A stretch of 64,000 nt of DNA from Segatella copri (GCF_002224675.1 NZ_NMPZ01000005.1:111022-175021), one strand, 5' to 3'; positions 54,913 to 63,978 are shown, counted from the stretch's first letter. A program made the numbers and translations. Notes: generated by a model from the letters alone, not told the origin.

Positions 54913-55374
54913 ATGAGTACAAGTACATTCGAAAGTAATATCAAACAGATTCCTCACAAGCAGGAATCTGTTTTTAATACTTTGAGCGACCTCAACAACC
55001 TGCAGGTGCTCAAAGATCGCTTCGAGCAGGTGAAAGACCAGATTCCTGAGGACAAGAGAAAGGAAATGGAGAAACTCAAGGATCTGAGATTCGACAGCGA
55101 CAGCATCACTATCAACGCTCCTATGGTGGGCGACCTCAAGATGCGCATCATCGACAGAGATTTTCCAAAAACCATCAAGTTTGAAACAGAGAACAGCCCT
55201 ATCCCATTCAATTTCTGGATTCAGCTGCTCCCTACAGGAGAATTTTCTTGCAAGATGAAACTCACCATCAAGGCTGAGCTCAATATGTTTATCAAGGGTA
55301 TGGTGAAGAAGCCATTGCAGGAAGGCATCGAGAAGATTGCAGATGCACTGGCGATGATTCCTTACCAGGATTAA
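54913..55374 (+). CDS. SRPBCC/START-like protein
   Basis: A 153-aa protein with an SRPBCC helix-grip pattern (STFESNIKQIPHKQESVFNTLSDLNNLQVLKDRFEQ...PMVGDLKMRIIDRDFPKTIKFETENSPIPFNFWIQL...KMKLTIKAELNMFIKGMVKKPLQEGIEKIADALAMIPY). Such proteins bind hydrophobic ligands. The specific ligand is not known. It lies between pyrE (17 bp) and argH (13 bp), so it is likely cotranscribed with both. Confidence 0.78.
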   Translation: MSTSTFESNIKQIPHKQESVFNTLSDLNNLQVLKDRFEQVKDQIPEDKRKEMEKLKDLRFDSDSITINAPMVGDLKMRIIDRDFPKTIKFETENSPIPFNFWIQLLPTGEFSCKMKLTIKAELNMFIKGMVKKPLQEGIEKIADALAMIPYQD

Positions 55375-55387
55375 AAATAAAGAAATT

Positions 55388-56725
55388 ATGGCACATAAAC
55401 TTTGGGAAAAGAACTTTGAAGTAAACAAGGAAATCGAACGATTCACCGTAGGTCGCGACCGTGAGCTCGACCTCTATCTCGCCAAATACGATGTGCTTGG
55501 CAGTATGGCACACATCACCATGCTCGAAAGCATCGGACTTTTGGAAAAGGATGAGCTTACCCAGCTCCTCGCAGAATTGAAGAATATCTACGCCATCGCC
55601 GAGAAAGGCGAGTTTGTCATCGAAGACGGCGTGGAGGATGTTCATTCCCAAGTAGAACTGATGCTTACCCAGAAACTGGGCGATATGGGCAAAAAGATTC
55701 ATTCAGGACGCTCACGCAATGACCAGGTTTTGGTAGATCTCAAGCTCTTCACCCGTCACGAGTTGAAGGAGATTGTTGATGCGGTCAAGATTCTCTTCGA
55801 CGAGCTGATCCAGAAGAGCAACCAATATAAGAACGTATTGATGCCTGGCTACACCCACCTGCAGGTGGCAATGCCTTCATCTTTCGGACTCTGGTTTGGC
55901 GCTTATGCAGAAGGACTTGCTGACGATATGCTCTTCCTTCAGGCAGCCTACCGTATGACCAACCGCAATCCTCTGGGTAGCGCAGCAGGCTACGGCAGCT
56001 CTTTCCCTCTGAACCGTACCATGACAACCGAACTGCTCGGTTTCGACAGCATGGACTATAATGTAGTCTATGCCCAGATGGGTAGAGGAAAGATGGAGCG
56101 CAACGTAGCTTTTGCCATAGCTAGCGTGGCAGGAACCCTGGCAAAGATGGCTTTCGATGCCTGCATGTTCAACTGTCAGAACTTCGGCTTCGTGAAGTTG
56201 CCTAAGGAGTGTACCACCGGTTCAAGCATCATGCCTCACAAGAAGAACCCAGACGTATTCGAGCTGATTCGTGCCAAGAGCAACAAGCTCCAGAGCTTGC
56301 CACAGCAGATTATGCTCATCATGAACAACCTGCCTGTAGGTTATTTCCGTGATCTTCAGATTATCAAGGAAGTATTCCTCCCAGCTTTCGACGAGTTGAA
56401 AGACTGTCTGCAGATGGCTGCCTACATCATCAACAAGATGGAGGTTAACGAGCACATCCTCGATGATCCTCGTTATGATCCGATGTTCTCTGTTGAGGAA
56501 GTAAATCAGCTTGCCGCTAACGGAATGCCATTCCGTGATGCCTACAAGACTGTGGGACTGGAGATTGAAGCTGGTGAATTCAAGCCTAACAAGGATATCC
56601 ATCATACCCATGAGGGAAGCATCGGCAATCTCTGCAACGACAAGATCCAGGCACTCATGGAACAGACTCTCTCTGAGTTCCATTTCGAGCGTATGGAGAA
56701 TGCAGAAAAGAATCTCTTGAAATAA
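55388..56725 (+). CDS. argH: Argininosuccinate lyase
   Basis: A 445-aa fumarase/aspartase-superfamily enzyme that splits argininosuccinate into arginine and fumarate. Signature motifs are HSGRSRNDQV and the catalytic loop GSSIMPHKKNPDVFELIR. It is slightly short at the N-terminus compared with E. coli (457 aa), which is normal for this phylum. It follows the START-like gene by 13 bp and seems to end the pyrE operon. Confidence 0.95.
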   Translation: MAHKLWEKNFEVNKEIERFTVGRDRELDLYLAKYDVLGSMAHITMLESIGLLEKDELTQLLAELKNIYAIAEKGEFVIEDGVEDVHSQVELMLTQKLGDMGKKIHSGRSRNDQVLVDLKLFTRHELKEIVDAVKILFDELIQKSNQYKNVLMPGYTHLQVAMPSSFGLWFGAYAEGLADDMLFLQAAYRMTNRNPLGSAAGYGSSFPLNRTMTTELLGFDSMDYNVVYAQMGRGKMERNVAFAIASVAGTLAKMAFDACMFNCQNFGFVKLPKECTTGSSIMPHKKNPDVFELIRAKSNKLQSLPQQIMLIMNNLPVGYFRDLQIIKEVFLPAFDELKDCLQMAAYIINKMEVNEHILDDPRYDPMFSVEEVNQLAANGMPFRDAYKTVGLEIEAGEFKPNKDIHHTHEGSIGNLCNDKIQALMEQTLSEFHFERMENAEKNLLK

Positions 56726-56828
56726 AGGATATCCCATGAAATCAAAGAGAATCTTGAAATCAAAGAAATCTCTTAATACATTAGAATCTTTTGAACTCAA
56801 TGAAGAAAAAAACATCTATATATAATCA

Positions 56829-56862
56829 TATATATAATAAGGTGTATATATATAATAAGGTG
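56829..56862 (+). promoter_or_regulatory. Tandem TATATATAATAAGGTG motif before the lipoprotein gene
   Basis: TATATATAATAAGGTG occurs twice (56829-56844 and 56847-56862) directly upstream of the probable start. Single copies in the opposite orientation lie at ~60632-60650 and 63637-63655, the latter in the leader of the outer-membrane protein gene at 62890-63627. It ends in a Shine-Dalgarno-like AAGGTG. Confidence 0.5.
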
Positions 56863-56865
56863 AAG

Positions 56866-57483
56866 AGTATGGCAGCAAAAGCTGTGCTCTTCACCTTTTT
56901 GTGTATCTGTCTCATTCTTTCCTCCTCGCTTCTGGCATCCTGCGATGCAGACAACAGCATCAGCACCCGATACCCATGCCAGTTTATCTTCCGAACCATC
57001 TACCATCCAGGAAGCAGCATTGAGACTGCTCTCCAAGGAGCCGGCACCTACACCATGATTAGTGCCAAAAAGGTAAATGGTGCCTGGAATATCTATTCCA
57101 CCCTCAACGATGGCAAGAGCCATACTGAAACCATCGTCCTCTCTACAGCCAAAGAAAACTATGCCAACTATAGCTATCTAGGAGCAGGAAACGACCAGAA
57201 GGATGCCACCAAGAATGGTTTCATCCTCGGCACATCCAACTTCAATGGCTATGTAGCATGGGACAGACAATGCCTGAACTGCATCCTGCAATATGGCGGT
57301 ACCAACTATCCGCTGGAGTGGACAGGCAACAGACAATCGGTGATCTGCAACAAATGCAAAAGAGTATATAGCCTTGAAAATGGTACCATCACAAGCGGTG
57401 GACATGGAAAAGAAGACAAGATGCTGATGCAATATCGGGTAACCTACACAGGTATTGGCAGCGTGCTGACAGTAGGAAATTAG
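56866..57483 (+). CDS. Putative lipoprotein, 205 aa
   Basis: Read from the ATG at about 56866 (MKSMAAKAV; MAAKAV at 56872 is an alternative). It has a lipoprotein signal with lipobox LLASC (FLCICLILSSSLLASCDADNS) and a beta-rich mature part (YPCQFIFRTIYHPGSSIETALQGAGTYTMISAKKVNGAWNIYSTLNDGKS...). Two CxxC-like pairs (CLNC and CNKC) suggest bound metal or disulfides. An in-frame extension back to 56791 only translates the tandem TATATATAATAAGGTG motif (IYNKV repeats). I do not recognise a family. Confidence 0.68.
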   Translation, partial: SMAAKAVLFTFLCICLILSSSLLASCDADNSISTRYPCQFIFRTIYHPGSSIETALQGAGTYTMISAKKVNGAWNIYSTLNDGKSHTETIVLSTAKENYANYSYLGAGNDQKDATKNGFILGTSNFNGYVAWDRQCLNCILQYGGTNYPLEWTGNRQSVICNKCKRVYSLENGTITSGGHGKEDKMLMQYRVTYTGIGSVLTVGN

Positions 57484-57576
57484 GTTTCTACGAGAAAAAA
57501 TGCACGTTTTTGAAGAAAAATGGCGTGTTTTTTCTTAAAAGTTGTAAATCCATTTGGTGGAACCGGGAAATTATAT

Positions 57577-57584
57577 TACCTTTG
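57577..57584 (+). promoter_or_regulatory. tRNA promoter (TTTG-N20-TACCTTTG)
   Basis: TACCTTTG at 57577-57584 is preceded by TTTG at 57553-57556 (20-bp spacer), a full Bacteroidota-type promoter. It is 18 bp upstream of tRNA-Gly. Confidence 0.75.
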
Positions 57585-57602
57585 CACTCGCAATTAAGTA
57601 AC

Positions 57603-57678
57603 GCGGAAATAGCTCAGTTGGTAGAGCACAACCTTGCCAAGGTTGGGGTCGCGGGTCCGAGTCCCGTTTTCCGCTCCA
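57603..57678 (+). tRNA. tRNA-Gly (anticodon GCC), CCA encoded
   Basis: A 76-nt cloverleaf: acceptor GCGGAAA/TTTCCGC, D arm with AGCTCAGTTGGTAGAGC, anticodon loop CTTGCCAAG (GCC, glycine), T arm GTCGCGGGTCCGAGTCCCG, discriminator T followed by encoded CCA. Confidence 0.97.
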
Positions 57679-57695
57679 ACTCTAACGTTTACCAT

Positions 57696-57781
57696 GCCGC
57701 AATGGTGGAATTGGTAGACACGAGGGACTTAAAATCCCTTGGCCAGTAATGGCTGTGCGGGTTCGAGTCCCGCTCGCGGCA
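57696..57781 (+). tRNA. tRNA-Leu (anticodon TAA), no encoded CCA
   Basis: An 86-nt class II tRNA: acceptor GCCGCAA/TCGCGGC, D arm GTGGAATTGGTAGACACG, anticodon loop ACTTAAAAT (TAA, leucine), long variable arm (TGGCCAGTAATGGCT) and T arm GCGGGTTCGAGTCCCGC, with A as discriminator. The acceptor has an A-C mismatch at the sixth pair. The next bases are CTCC, so CCA must be added. It is 17 bp after tRNA-Gly, on the same transcript. Confidence 0.95.
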
Positions 57782-57803
57782 CTCCTCCCTTAAAATTTTT
57801 CTT

Positions 57804-58811
57804 ATGAAAAAATTTGCATACATCATATTTCTTATTTCATCGATTTTACTAACATCATGTGGTGTCAGTAGTGGTCACTTTAAACTTGAGGGCAAATTTT
57901 TAAATATGAATCAAGGTGAATTTTATGTTTATAGCACAGATGGCGGCATGGAAGGCGTGGATACCATCAAAGTTGTAGGCGGTAGATTCACATACGAGAT
58001 GCCCTGCCATGACGATTGTACGCTGATGATCGTTTTCCCAAATTTCTCTGAGCAACCTATCTTCGCAGAATCAGGAGAATCTGTGGAGCTGAAAGGCGAT
58101 GCTTCCCACTTGAAGGAAATGGAGGTAAAGGGCACCAAGAACAATGAGCTGATGACCAAATTCCGCAAATCAATTCTTGGCAATACTCCTCCACAGGAAA
58201 AGAAACAGGCAGAACTCTTCATCGAAGACAACGCAAAATCGGTAGTAAGCCTCTTTCTCATCAAGAAATACTTCATTGCCACACCTCAACCAGATTACAA
58301 GAAAGCCCTCTCTCTCCTTACTCTGCTGGAGAAAGAACAGCCTAAGAATATTCAGGTAGGTAAACTGAAGCAGCAGATTTCTGCCATGAAAGATGCAGAA
58401 GTTGGTGCCAAATTACCAACTTTCACTTCATACGACACCAAAGGAAAACTCATCTCCAGTACAGACCTGATCAGTTCACCTGTTGCAGTCATCTATACCT
58501 GGGCTACATTCAATTATGACAGTCAGGACATACAGAGAGAGTTGAAGAAGCGCCAACGCTCATCACAAGGCAAACTCAAGCTGATGGGCTTCTGCCTGGA
58601 TGCAAGCAAGAGCAGCTGCCAGGAGAATATGAAGCGCGACTCTATCAACTGGGCTGTAGTATGCAATGGTGAAATGCTGGAAGACAAGACTTTGAAGAAG
58701 TTGGGACTCACTTCGATGCCCGACAACATCATACTTCAAAATGGAAAAATAACAGCCCGAGGCCTTAACAAGCAAGATCTATACAACAAACTAGACCAAC
58801 TGCTGAAATAA
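57804..58811 (+). CDS. Lipoprotein with DUF4369 and thioredoxin fold lacking CXXC
   Basis: A 335-aa protein with lipobox (LLTSC, Cys19), a DUF4369 domain (~26-120, FKLEGKFLNMNQGEFYVYSTDG...VELKGDASHLKEMEVKGTKNNEL) and a C-terminal thioredoxin-like fold (VGAKLPTFTSYDTKGKLISSTDL...VAVIYTWATFNYDSQDIQRELKK...GLTSMPDNIILQNGKITARG). Where active thioredoxins have WCxxC after WAT, this protein has WATFNYDSQD, so it cannot do standard disulfide exchange. It may act in binding or assembly at the outer membrane. The gene lies 22 bp after the tRNA-Leu. Confidence 0.85.
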   Translation: MKKFAYIIFLISSILLTSCGVSSGHFKLEGKFLNMNQGEFYVYSTDGGMEGVDTIKVVGGRFTYEMPCHDDCTLMIVFPNFSEQPIFAESGESVELKGDASHLKEMEVKGTKNNELMTKFRKSILGNTPPQEKKQAELFIEDNAKSVVSLFLIKKYFIATPQPDYKKALSLLTLLEKEQPKNIQVGKLKQQISAMKDAEVGAKLPTFTSYDTKGKLISSTDLISSPVAVIYTWATFNYDSQDIQRELKKRQRSSQGKLKLMGFCLDASKSSCQENMKRDSINWAVVCNGEMLEDKTLKKLGLTSMPDNIILQNGKITARGLNKQDLYNKLDQLLK

Positions 58812-58844
58812 TACCGCGAGCTCTAACCTTCTAAAAAAGAGCTT

Positions 58845-60395
58845 ATGTTAGTAAAAACCTATTGTGCAGCAGTCAACGGACTGGAAGTCACGACTGTAAC
58901 TGTAGAAGTCAGCCTCAACACAGGCGTAATGTATCACCTTACGGGCTTAGGCGACGAAGCGGTCAGGGAAAGCCGTAACCGTATCGCAGCAGCCATGCAG
59001 TATAGCGGCTATAAATTTCCAATAGCCGACATTACCATTAACCTGGCACCCGCCAACCTGCGCAAGGAGGGCAGCAGTTTCGACCTACCTCTAGCCATCG
59101 GCATTTTAGGCGCCAATGGCAACATCCCCGAAGATCATCTCAAAGAATATATGATGGTGGGCGAATTGAGCCTTGACGGCACATTGCAACCTATCAAGGG
59201 AGCTCTACCTATCGCCATCAAGGCAAGGTCTGAACACTACAAAGGTCTGATTGTACCAGAACAAAACGCCCGGGAAGCTGCCGTTGTGAACAATCTGGAG
59301 GTTTATGGAATGAAAAACCTCTTTGATGTTATCCAGTTTCTTGGCGACAAATCATCCCCCACCCCAACCATTGTAGATACTCGCAAGGAGTTTTACGAGA
59401 ACCAGGTTCATTGCGACTACGATTACGCAGATGTAAAGGGCCAGGAAAACGTGAAGCGTGCCTTGGAAGTAGCCGCTGCCGGCGGTCACAATCTCATCAT
59501 GGTAGGTCCTCCCGGCTCGGGAAAATCTATGATGGCAAAGCGTCTCCCCTCCATTCTTCCACCCCTTACTCTCTCAGAAAGTCTGGAAACTACCCAAATA
59601 CATTCTATAGCTGGCAAATTAGCCAAGAACGTATCCCTCATTGCCCAGCGCCCTTTCAGGGCGCCTCACCATACCATCTCGCAAGTAGCACTGGTAGGTG
59701 GAGGAACCTCTCCACAACCCGGCGAAATATCTCTTGCCCATAATGGCGTGCTCTTCTGTGACGAATTGCCAGAGTTCAACAAAACCACCCTGGAAGTTCT
59801 GCGCCAACCTCTGGAAGACCGCCACATCAACATCAGCAGAGCCAAATACGCCATTGATTACCCTTGCTCGTTCATGTTTGTAGCAAGCATGAACCCATGT
59901 CCTTGCGGCTACTATGGTGACCCTACGCATCATTGTGTCTGTACCCCGGGACAGATACAACGCTACATGAACAAGATTTCCGGTCCGTTACTCGACCGCA
60001 TCGATATCCAGTGCGAAATCAGTCCTGTACCTTTCAAGGACATCTCCAAGGCAGCCCCAGGCGAACCAAGTGCCAGAATCAGGGAAAGAGTAATCAGAGC
60101 CCGAGAGATTCAGGCAGAAAGATTCAAGGATTTCAAGGGAATACACTGTAATGCCCAGATGACGGAACGTATGATTCATCAATTTGCGGAACCAACAGAG
60201 GAAGGAATCAACCTCCTCAGAATGGCAATGGAGAAACTATCCCTTTCTGCACGTGCCTACAACCGTATCTTAAAAGTTGCCCGTACCATTGCCGACCTTG
60301 CCGGAAGCCAGCAGATAGAACCTCAACACCTGGCAGAAGCTATCGGATATCGGACACTAGATAGGGGAGATTGGGCAGAAAGAGGACATTTCTAA
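58845..60395 (+). CDS. ComM/YifB-family Mg-chelatase-like AAA+ ATPase
   Basis: A 516-aa protein with an N-terminal Lon-protease-like domain (TYCAAVNGLEVTTVTVEVSLNTGVMYHLTGLGDEAVRESRNRIAAAM...), a central AAA+ domain with Walker A GPPGSGKSMMAKRLPSILPPL, Walker B VLFCDELPEF and the zinc-type ACP segment MNPCPCGYYGDPTHHC, and a C-terminal helical domain (LSARAYNRILKVARTIADL). In naturally competent bacteria ComM is a helicase that extends branch migration. It is likely cotranscribed with the lipoprotein upstream (34 bp). Confidence 0.93.
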   Translation: MLVKTYCAAVNGLEVTTVTVEVSLNTGVMYHLTGLGDEAVRESRNRIAAAMQYSGYKFPIADITINLAPANLRKEGSSFDLPLAIGILGANGNIPEDHLKEYMMVGELSLDGTLQPIKGALPIAIKARSEHYKGLIVPEQNAREAAVVNNLEVYGMKNLFDVIQFLGDKSSPTPTIVDTRKEFYENQVHCDYDYADVKGQENVKRALEVAAAGGHNLIMVGPPGSGKSMMAKRLPSILPPLTLSESLETTQIHSIAGKLAKNVSLIAQRPFRAPHHTISQVALVGGGTSPQPGEISLAHNGVLFCDELPEFNKTTLEVLRQPLEDRHINISRAKYAIDYPCSFMFVASMNPCPCGYYGDPTHHCVCTPGQIQRYMNKISGPLLDRIDIQCEISPVPFKDISKAAPGEPSARIRERVIRAREIQAERFKDFKGIHCNAQMTERMIHQFAEPTEEGINLLRMAMEKLSLSARAYNRILKVARTIADLAGSQQIEPQHLAEAIGYRTLDRGDWAERGHF

Positions 60396-60552
60396 GACAA
60401 TTATCAGCCAAAACATATAAGAAATTCGTCCAAAGAAGGGGTATTTTTTATTGCACAGTAAGAAGATTGATTATTAAAACAGCAATACTCAATACAATAG
60501 TAAATGACAATGATTGTGCTACCCTTATCAGAAAGACCTGAAGGGCAAGTAC

Positions 60553-60588
60553 AAAAAAGGCTCGGGCTGGAAAGCTAGAGCCTTTTTT
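60553..60588 (+). terminator. Hairpin terminator
   Basis: Perfect 11-bp arms AAAAAAGGCTC (60553-60563) and GAGCCTTTTTT (60578-60588), ending in a T-run, about 150 bp past the comM-like gene. The rest of the 60396-60736 gap holds a TATATATAATAAGGTG motif in reverse (~60632-60650) and the metG promoter. Confidence 0.85.
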
Positions 60589-60698
60589 AGTATCTGAGTT
60601 TTAGAATTCTCCTATCTAAAACTATCAAATTACACCTTATTATATATATAAAGGAGAAAAAGGGCACCTAATTATTCCGCATTTCCAACATTTTTTTG

Positions 60699-60706
60699 TA
60701 ATTTTG
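60699..60706 (+). promoter_or_regulatory. -7 promoter element (TAATTTTG) of metG
   Basis: TAATTTTG on the plus strand, 30 bp upstream of the metG ATG at 60737. It excludes a longer N-terminus read from 60704. Confidence 0.65.
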
Positions 60707-60736
60707 CACCCAAATAACAAAAATATATTAGCTAAT

Positions 60737-62803
60737 ATGGAACAAAAGAATTTCAAACGTACCACTGTTACGGCAGCATTGCCTTACGCTAACGGTGGTG
60801 TGCATATCGGCCACCTGGCAGGTGTTTATGTGCCAGCCGATATCTACGTACGCTATCTTCGCCTTAAAAAGCAAGACGTTGTTTTCATCGGCGGTAGCGA
60901 CGAGCATGGTGTACCTGTCACCATCCGTGCCAAGAAGGAAGGCATTACCGTACAGGAAGTAGTGGATCGCTATCACAACCTCATCAAGAAGAGCTTCGAG
61001 GATTTCGGTATCTCTTTTGATATCTATAGCCGCACAACTTCTAAGGTTCACAATAAGTTTGCTTCTGATTTCTTCCGTACTCTTTACGATAAGGGCGTTT
61101 TGGAGGAGAAAGTAGAAGAGCAGTTCTGCGATGAGGTTACCGGCGAGTTCCTTACCGACCGTAACATCGTGGGTACCTGCCCTCGCTGCGGTGCAGAAGG
61201 TGCATACGGTGACCAGTGTGAGAAGTGTGGTGCGACCCTCTCTCCAGAAGAGTTGATCAACCCTACCAATAAGAACAACCCTGGTCATGGCCTCGTCAAG
61301 AAGCCTACCAAGAACTGGTATCTCCCACTGGGCAAGTATCAGGACTGGTTGAAGCAGTGGATCCTGGAAGGTCACAAGGAGTGGCGTTCCAATGTTTACG
61401 GACAGTGCAAGAGCTGGTTGGATATGGATCTGCAGCCTCGTGCGATGACCCGCGACCTGGATTGGGGTATTCCTGTTCCTGTAGAGGGAGCAGAAGGCAA
61501 GGTTCTCTATGTCTGGTTTGATGCTCCAATCGGCTACATCTCCAATACCAAGGAGCTTTGCGATGCACAGCCAGAGAAATGGGGTACATGGCAGAAGTGG
61601 TGGCAGGATCCAGAGACACGTCTCGTTCACTTCATCGGAAAGGACAACATCGTGTTCCACTGCATCATCTTCCCTACCATGCTGAAGGCTCACGGCGACT
61701 ATATCCTGCCGGATAACGTACCAGCCAATGAGTTCCTGAATCTTGAGGATGATAAGATTTCTACCTCTCGCAACTGGGCAGTATGGTTGCACGAGTATCT
61801 CGTAGATCTCCCTGGCAAGCAGGATGTCTTGCGCTATGTATTGACAGCCAACGCTCCAGAGACCAAGGATAACAACTTTACCTGGAAGGATTTCCAGGAG
61901 CGCAATAACTCTGAGTTGGTTGCCGTTTATGGTAACTTCGTAAACCGTGCTCTCCAACTCACCAAGAAATACTGGGGCGGCGTGGTTCCTGCCTGTGGCG
62001 AATTGCAGGAGGTTGACCAGAAGGCTATCGCTGAGTTCAAGGATGTGAAGGAGAAGGTTGAGCAGTATCTCGACGTATTCAAGTTCCGTGAGGCCCAGAA
62101 GGAGGCCATGAACCTGGCACGCATCGGTAACAAGTACATCACAGAGTGCGAGCCTTGGAAGGTTTGGAAGACCGATCCTAAGCGTGTGGAGACCATCTTG
62201 AACATCTCCCTCCAGCTGGTTGCCAACCTTGCCATCGCCTTTGAGCCATTCCTGCCATTCTCATCAGAGAAACTCCGCAAGATGATCAATATGCCAACCT
62301 TCGAGTGGACTCAGTTGGGCAGTACAGACCTCCTCAAGCCTGGTACACAGCTTGGTGAGCCTGAGTTGCTCTTCGAGAAGATCGAGGATGAGGTGATTGA
62401 GAAGCAGCTCCAGAAACTCGCTGACACCAAGAAGGCTAACGAGGAAGCTTCCTACAAGGCTGCTCCTATCAAGCCAGAGGTCAGCTTCGATGATTTCGAA
62501 AAGCTCGACATCCGCGTAGGTCACATTCTGAACTGCGAGAAGGTGAAGAAATCTAAGAAGCTCCTGAAGTTCACCATTGATGATGGTTCAGGCGTAGAGC
62601 GTACTATCTGTTCAGGAATCGCTGCATACTATGAGCCAGAGCAGCTGATCGGCAAGGATGTACTCTTCGTTGCCAACTTTGCTCCTCGCAAGATGATGGG
62701 TATTGAGAGTCAGGGTATGATTCTCTCTGCCGTTAACTTCGATGGCTCACTCAATGTTACCTCTCTCTTGGGTCAGGTAAAGCCAGGAAGCCAGGTAGGA
62801 TAA
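60737..62803 (+). CDS. metG: Methionyl-tRNA synthetase with C-terminal tRNA-binding domain
   Basis: A 688-aa class I synthetase that charges tRNA-Met. It has HIGH as HIGH in [13 protein letters not shown], a knuckle with four Cys ([19 protein letters not shown]), the KMSKS position replaced by KISTSR and a C-terminal Trbp111-like EMAP domain ([46 protein letters not shown]...) used for dimerisation and tRNA binding. The start at 60737 (MEQKNFKR) follows the promoter. An earlier in-frame TTG at 60704 lies within the promoter. Confidence 0.97.
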   Translation: MEQKNFKRTTVTAALPYANGGVHIGHLAGVYVPADIYVRYLRLKKQDVVFIGGSDEHGVPVTIRAKKEGITVQEVVDRYHNLIKKSFEDFGISFDIYSRTTSKVHNKFASDFFRTLYDKGVLEEKVEEQFCDEVTGEFLTDRNIVGTCPRCGAEGAYGDQCEKCGATLSPEELINPTNKNNPGHGLVKKPTKNWYLPLGKYQDWLKQWILEGHKEWRSNVYGQCKSWLDMDLQPRAMTRDLDWGIPVPVEGAEGKVLYVWFDAPIGYISNTKELCDAQPEKWGTWQKWWQDPETRLVHFIGKDNIVFHCIIFPTMLKAHGDYILPDNVPANEFLNLEDDKISTSRNWAVWLHEYLVDLPGKQDVLRYVLTANAPETKDNNFTWKDFQERNNSELVAVYGNFVNRALQLTKKYWGGVVPACGELQEVDQKAIAEFKDVKEKVEQYLDVFKFREAQKEAMNLARIGNKYITECEPWKVWKTDPKRVETILNISLQLVANLAIAFEPFLPFSSEKLRKMINMPTFEWTQLGSTDLLKPGTQLGEPELLFEKIEDEVIEKQLQKLADTKKANEEASYKAAPIKPEVSFDDFEKLDIRVGHILNCEKVKKSKKLLKFTIDDGSGVERTICSGIAAYYEPEQLIGKDVLFVANFAPRKMMGIESQGMILSAVNFDGSLNVTSLLGQVKPGSQVG

Positions 62804-62812
62804 TCGTTTCGA

Positions 62813-62854
62813 AAAAAGCTCTATATCTTCAATACTGAGGATATAGAGCTTTTT
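62813..62854. terminator. Hairpin terminator (metG/outer-membrane protein)
   Basis: Perfect 15-bp arms AAAAAGCTCTATATC (62813-62827) and GATATAGAGCTTTTT (62840-62854) followed by TCTTTT. It is shared by metG and the converging outer-membrane protein gene. A closely similar hairpin lies beyond the other end of that gene (63769-63802). Confidence 0.87.
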
Positions 62855-62889
62855 CTTTTCAGCTAAAGGAGTAAAAGTGATATAATCAA

Positions 62890-63627
62890 CTAAAGGGCAA
62901 AGCGATAGCCTACCGTAAAGGTGAAGACCTTGTTCTTGGAATCTCCGCCATCTACCTTATTCACCTTGGTCAAACCGATATGATAGCGGGCATCCAGAAT
63001 CACATTCATATACTCATACGATAAACCCACAGGAATAGACACATTCACCTTCTTGGCTGCGTATGTGCTTTCCACATCCCGGCTTTCCTTGTAAAGAGTA
63101 GAACCCGTCTTACTATCCTTCTCCAAATCAGTTTCTTCCGACAGCATCTTGCCATCTCCACACAAGAACCCCACCTGTGCACCAGCCATAATGGCAAACT
63201 GAGGAGCCACGTATGCCTTCAGCATCAAAGGCACCTGAACATAGTCAAGATTCAGGCGATGATCCTTCACACCCGTATATTTCTTGATACCATTATTACC
63301 CGTATCCCCATTCACAGCCATCTCATAATCACCCCAGCGGGCACCCTGACGGGCATAATAAGCACCCAGAGAAACACCCAGGTAATCTGTGGCACGATAC
63401 TCCACATCGAGTCCACCCAGGAATCCCGCCTTACTCTTGGATTTCACCTCCCGGTTGTTTTCCGTTGGCAGATAGATGGAATTATCACTCAGATTGGCAA
63501 TAGCCACACCTACTCGGGGTATCACCGAGAATTTACCTACAGGATTCTCCCCACCTTGCGCCATTGCCCCCATAGCAGAAAGCAACAGCATCATCACGAT
63601 AGCAATATTCTTTTTCATCATATTCAT
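62890..63627 (-). CDS. Outer-membrane beta-barrel protein (PorT/OMP_b-brl family)
   Basis: A 245-aa protein with a signal peptide (MNMMKKNIAIVMMLLLSAMGAMAQ) and an eight-strand-like barrel (FSVIPRVGVAIANLSD...FLGGLDVEYRATDYLGVSLGAYYARQGARWGDYEM...VQVPLMLKAYVAPQFAIMAGAQVGFL...VTVGYRFAL) with the terminal Leu of an outer-membrane protein. The family has structural or transport-assembly members. The role here is unknown. The leader carries the TATATATAATAAGGTG motif (63637-63655, minus strand), and the gene is bounded on both sides by similar hairpins. Confidence 0.82.
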   Translation of the reverse strand: MNMMKKNIAIVMMLLLSAMGAMAQGGENPVGKFSVIPRVGVAIANLSDNSIYLPTENNREVKSKSKAGFLGGLDVEYRATDYLGVSLGAYYARQGARWGDYEMAVNGDTGNNGIKKYTGVKDHRLNLDYVQVPLMLKAYVAPQFAIMAGAQVGFLCGDGKMLSEETDLEKDSKTGSTLYKESRDVESTYAAKKVNVSIPVGLSYEYMNVILDARYHIGLTKVNKVDGGDSKNKVFTFTVGYRFAL

Positions 63628-63768
63628 TTTTTGAATTACACCTTATTATATATAGAGAGATAAATTCAATTCTATATATAGATAAACTCAAAAACACGAA
63701 GAATATTGCATCCATACTGAATAAGGTTAGATTTCTATAGATAATACGTTTTAATAAATGAATCTCGT

Positions 63769-63802
63769 AAAGCTCTATATCCCTGCTCGGATATAGGGCT
63801 TT
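63769..63802. terminator. Hairpin, near copy of the metG/OMP terminator
   Basis: Arms AAAGCTCTATATCC (63769-63782) and GGATATAGGGCTTT (63789-63802) followed by TTTT. The stem sequence matches 62813-62854 apart from one wobble. It lies upstream of the outer-membrane protein gene, so it would end a transcript from the right or act as an attenuator. Confidence 0.7.
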
Positions 63803-63898
63803 TTTATGTATCATACAGCAAGAACTGTGCAAAACGTGTATTCTAACAGCGTAAGATAACTATTCTGATAGAGCAAAGTGAGTATATTATATGCCGTG

Positions 63899-63978
63899 CA
63901 CCGAACGGTGTAAGCACGTGCATCGAACGCCGCACGCACTCACATCGTTCGATGCACGTGTTCACGCCGTTCGGTGTG
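63899..63978. repeat. Large imperfect hairpin near window end
   Basis: Arms at 63899-63929 (CACCGAACGGTG...CATCGAACG) and 63946-63976 match at 28 of 31 positions, with two of the mismatches being G-U wobbles in RNA. The 16-bp loop is GC-rich. There is no T-run, so it is not a simple terminator. No gene is visible in 63628-64000. The stem contains sub-palindromes ACCGAACGGT and GCACGTGC. It may be an RNA or a MITE-like repeat. Confidence 0.65.

Noticed and set aside
60728..61957. A 409-codon open frame on the minus strand within metG
   Set aside because: It is an antisense shadow of a clearly real aminoacyl-tRNA synthetase gene and shows no domain.
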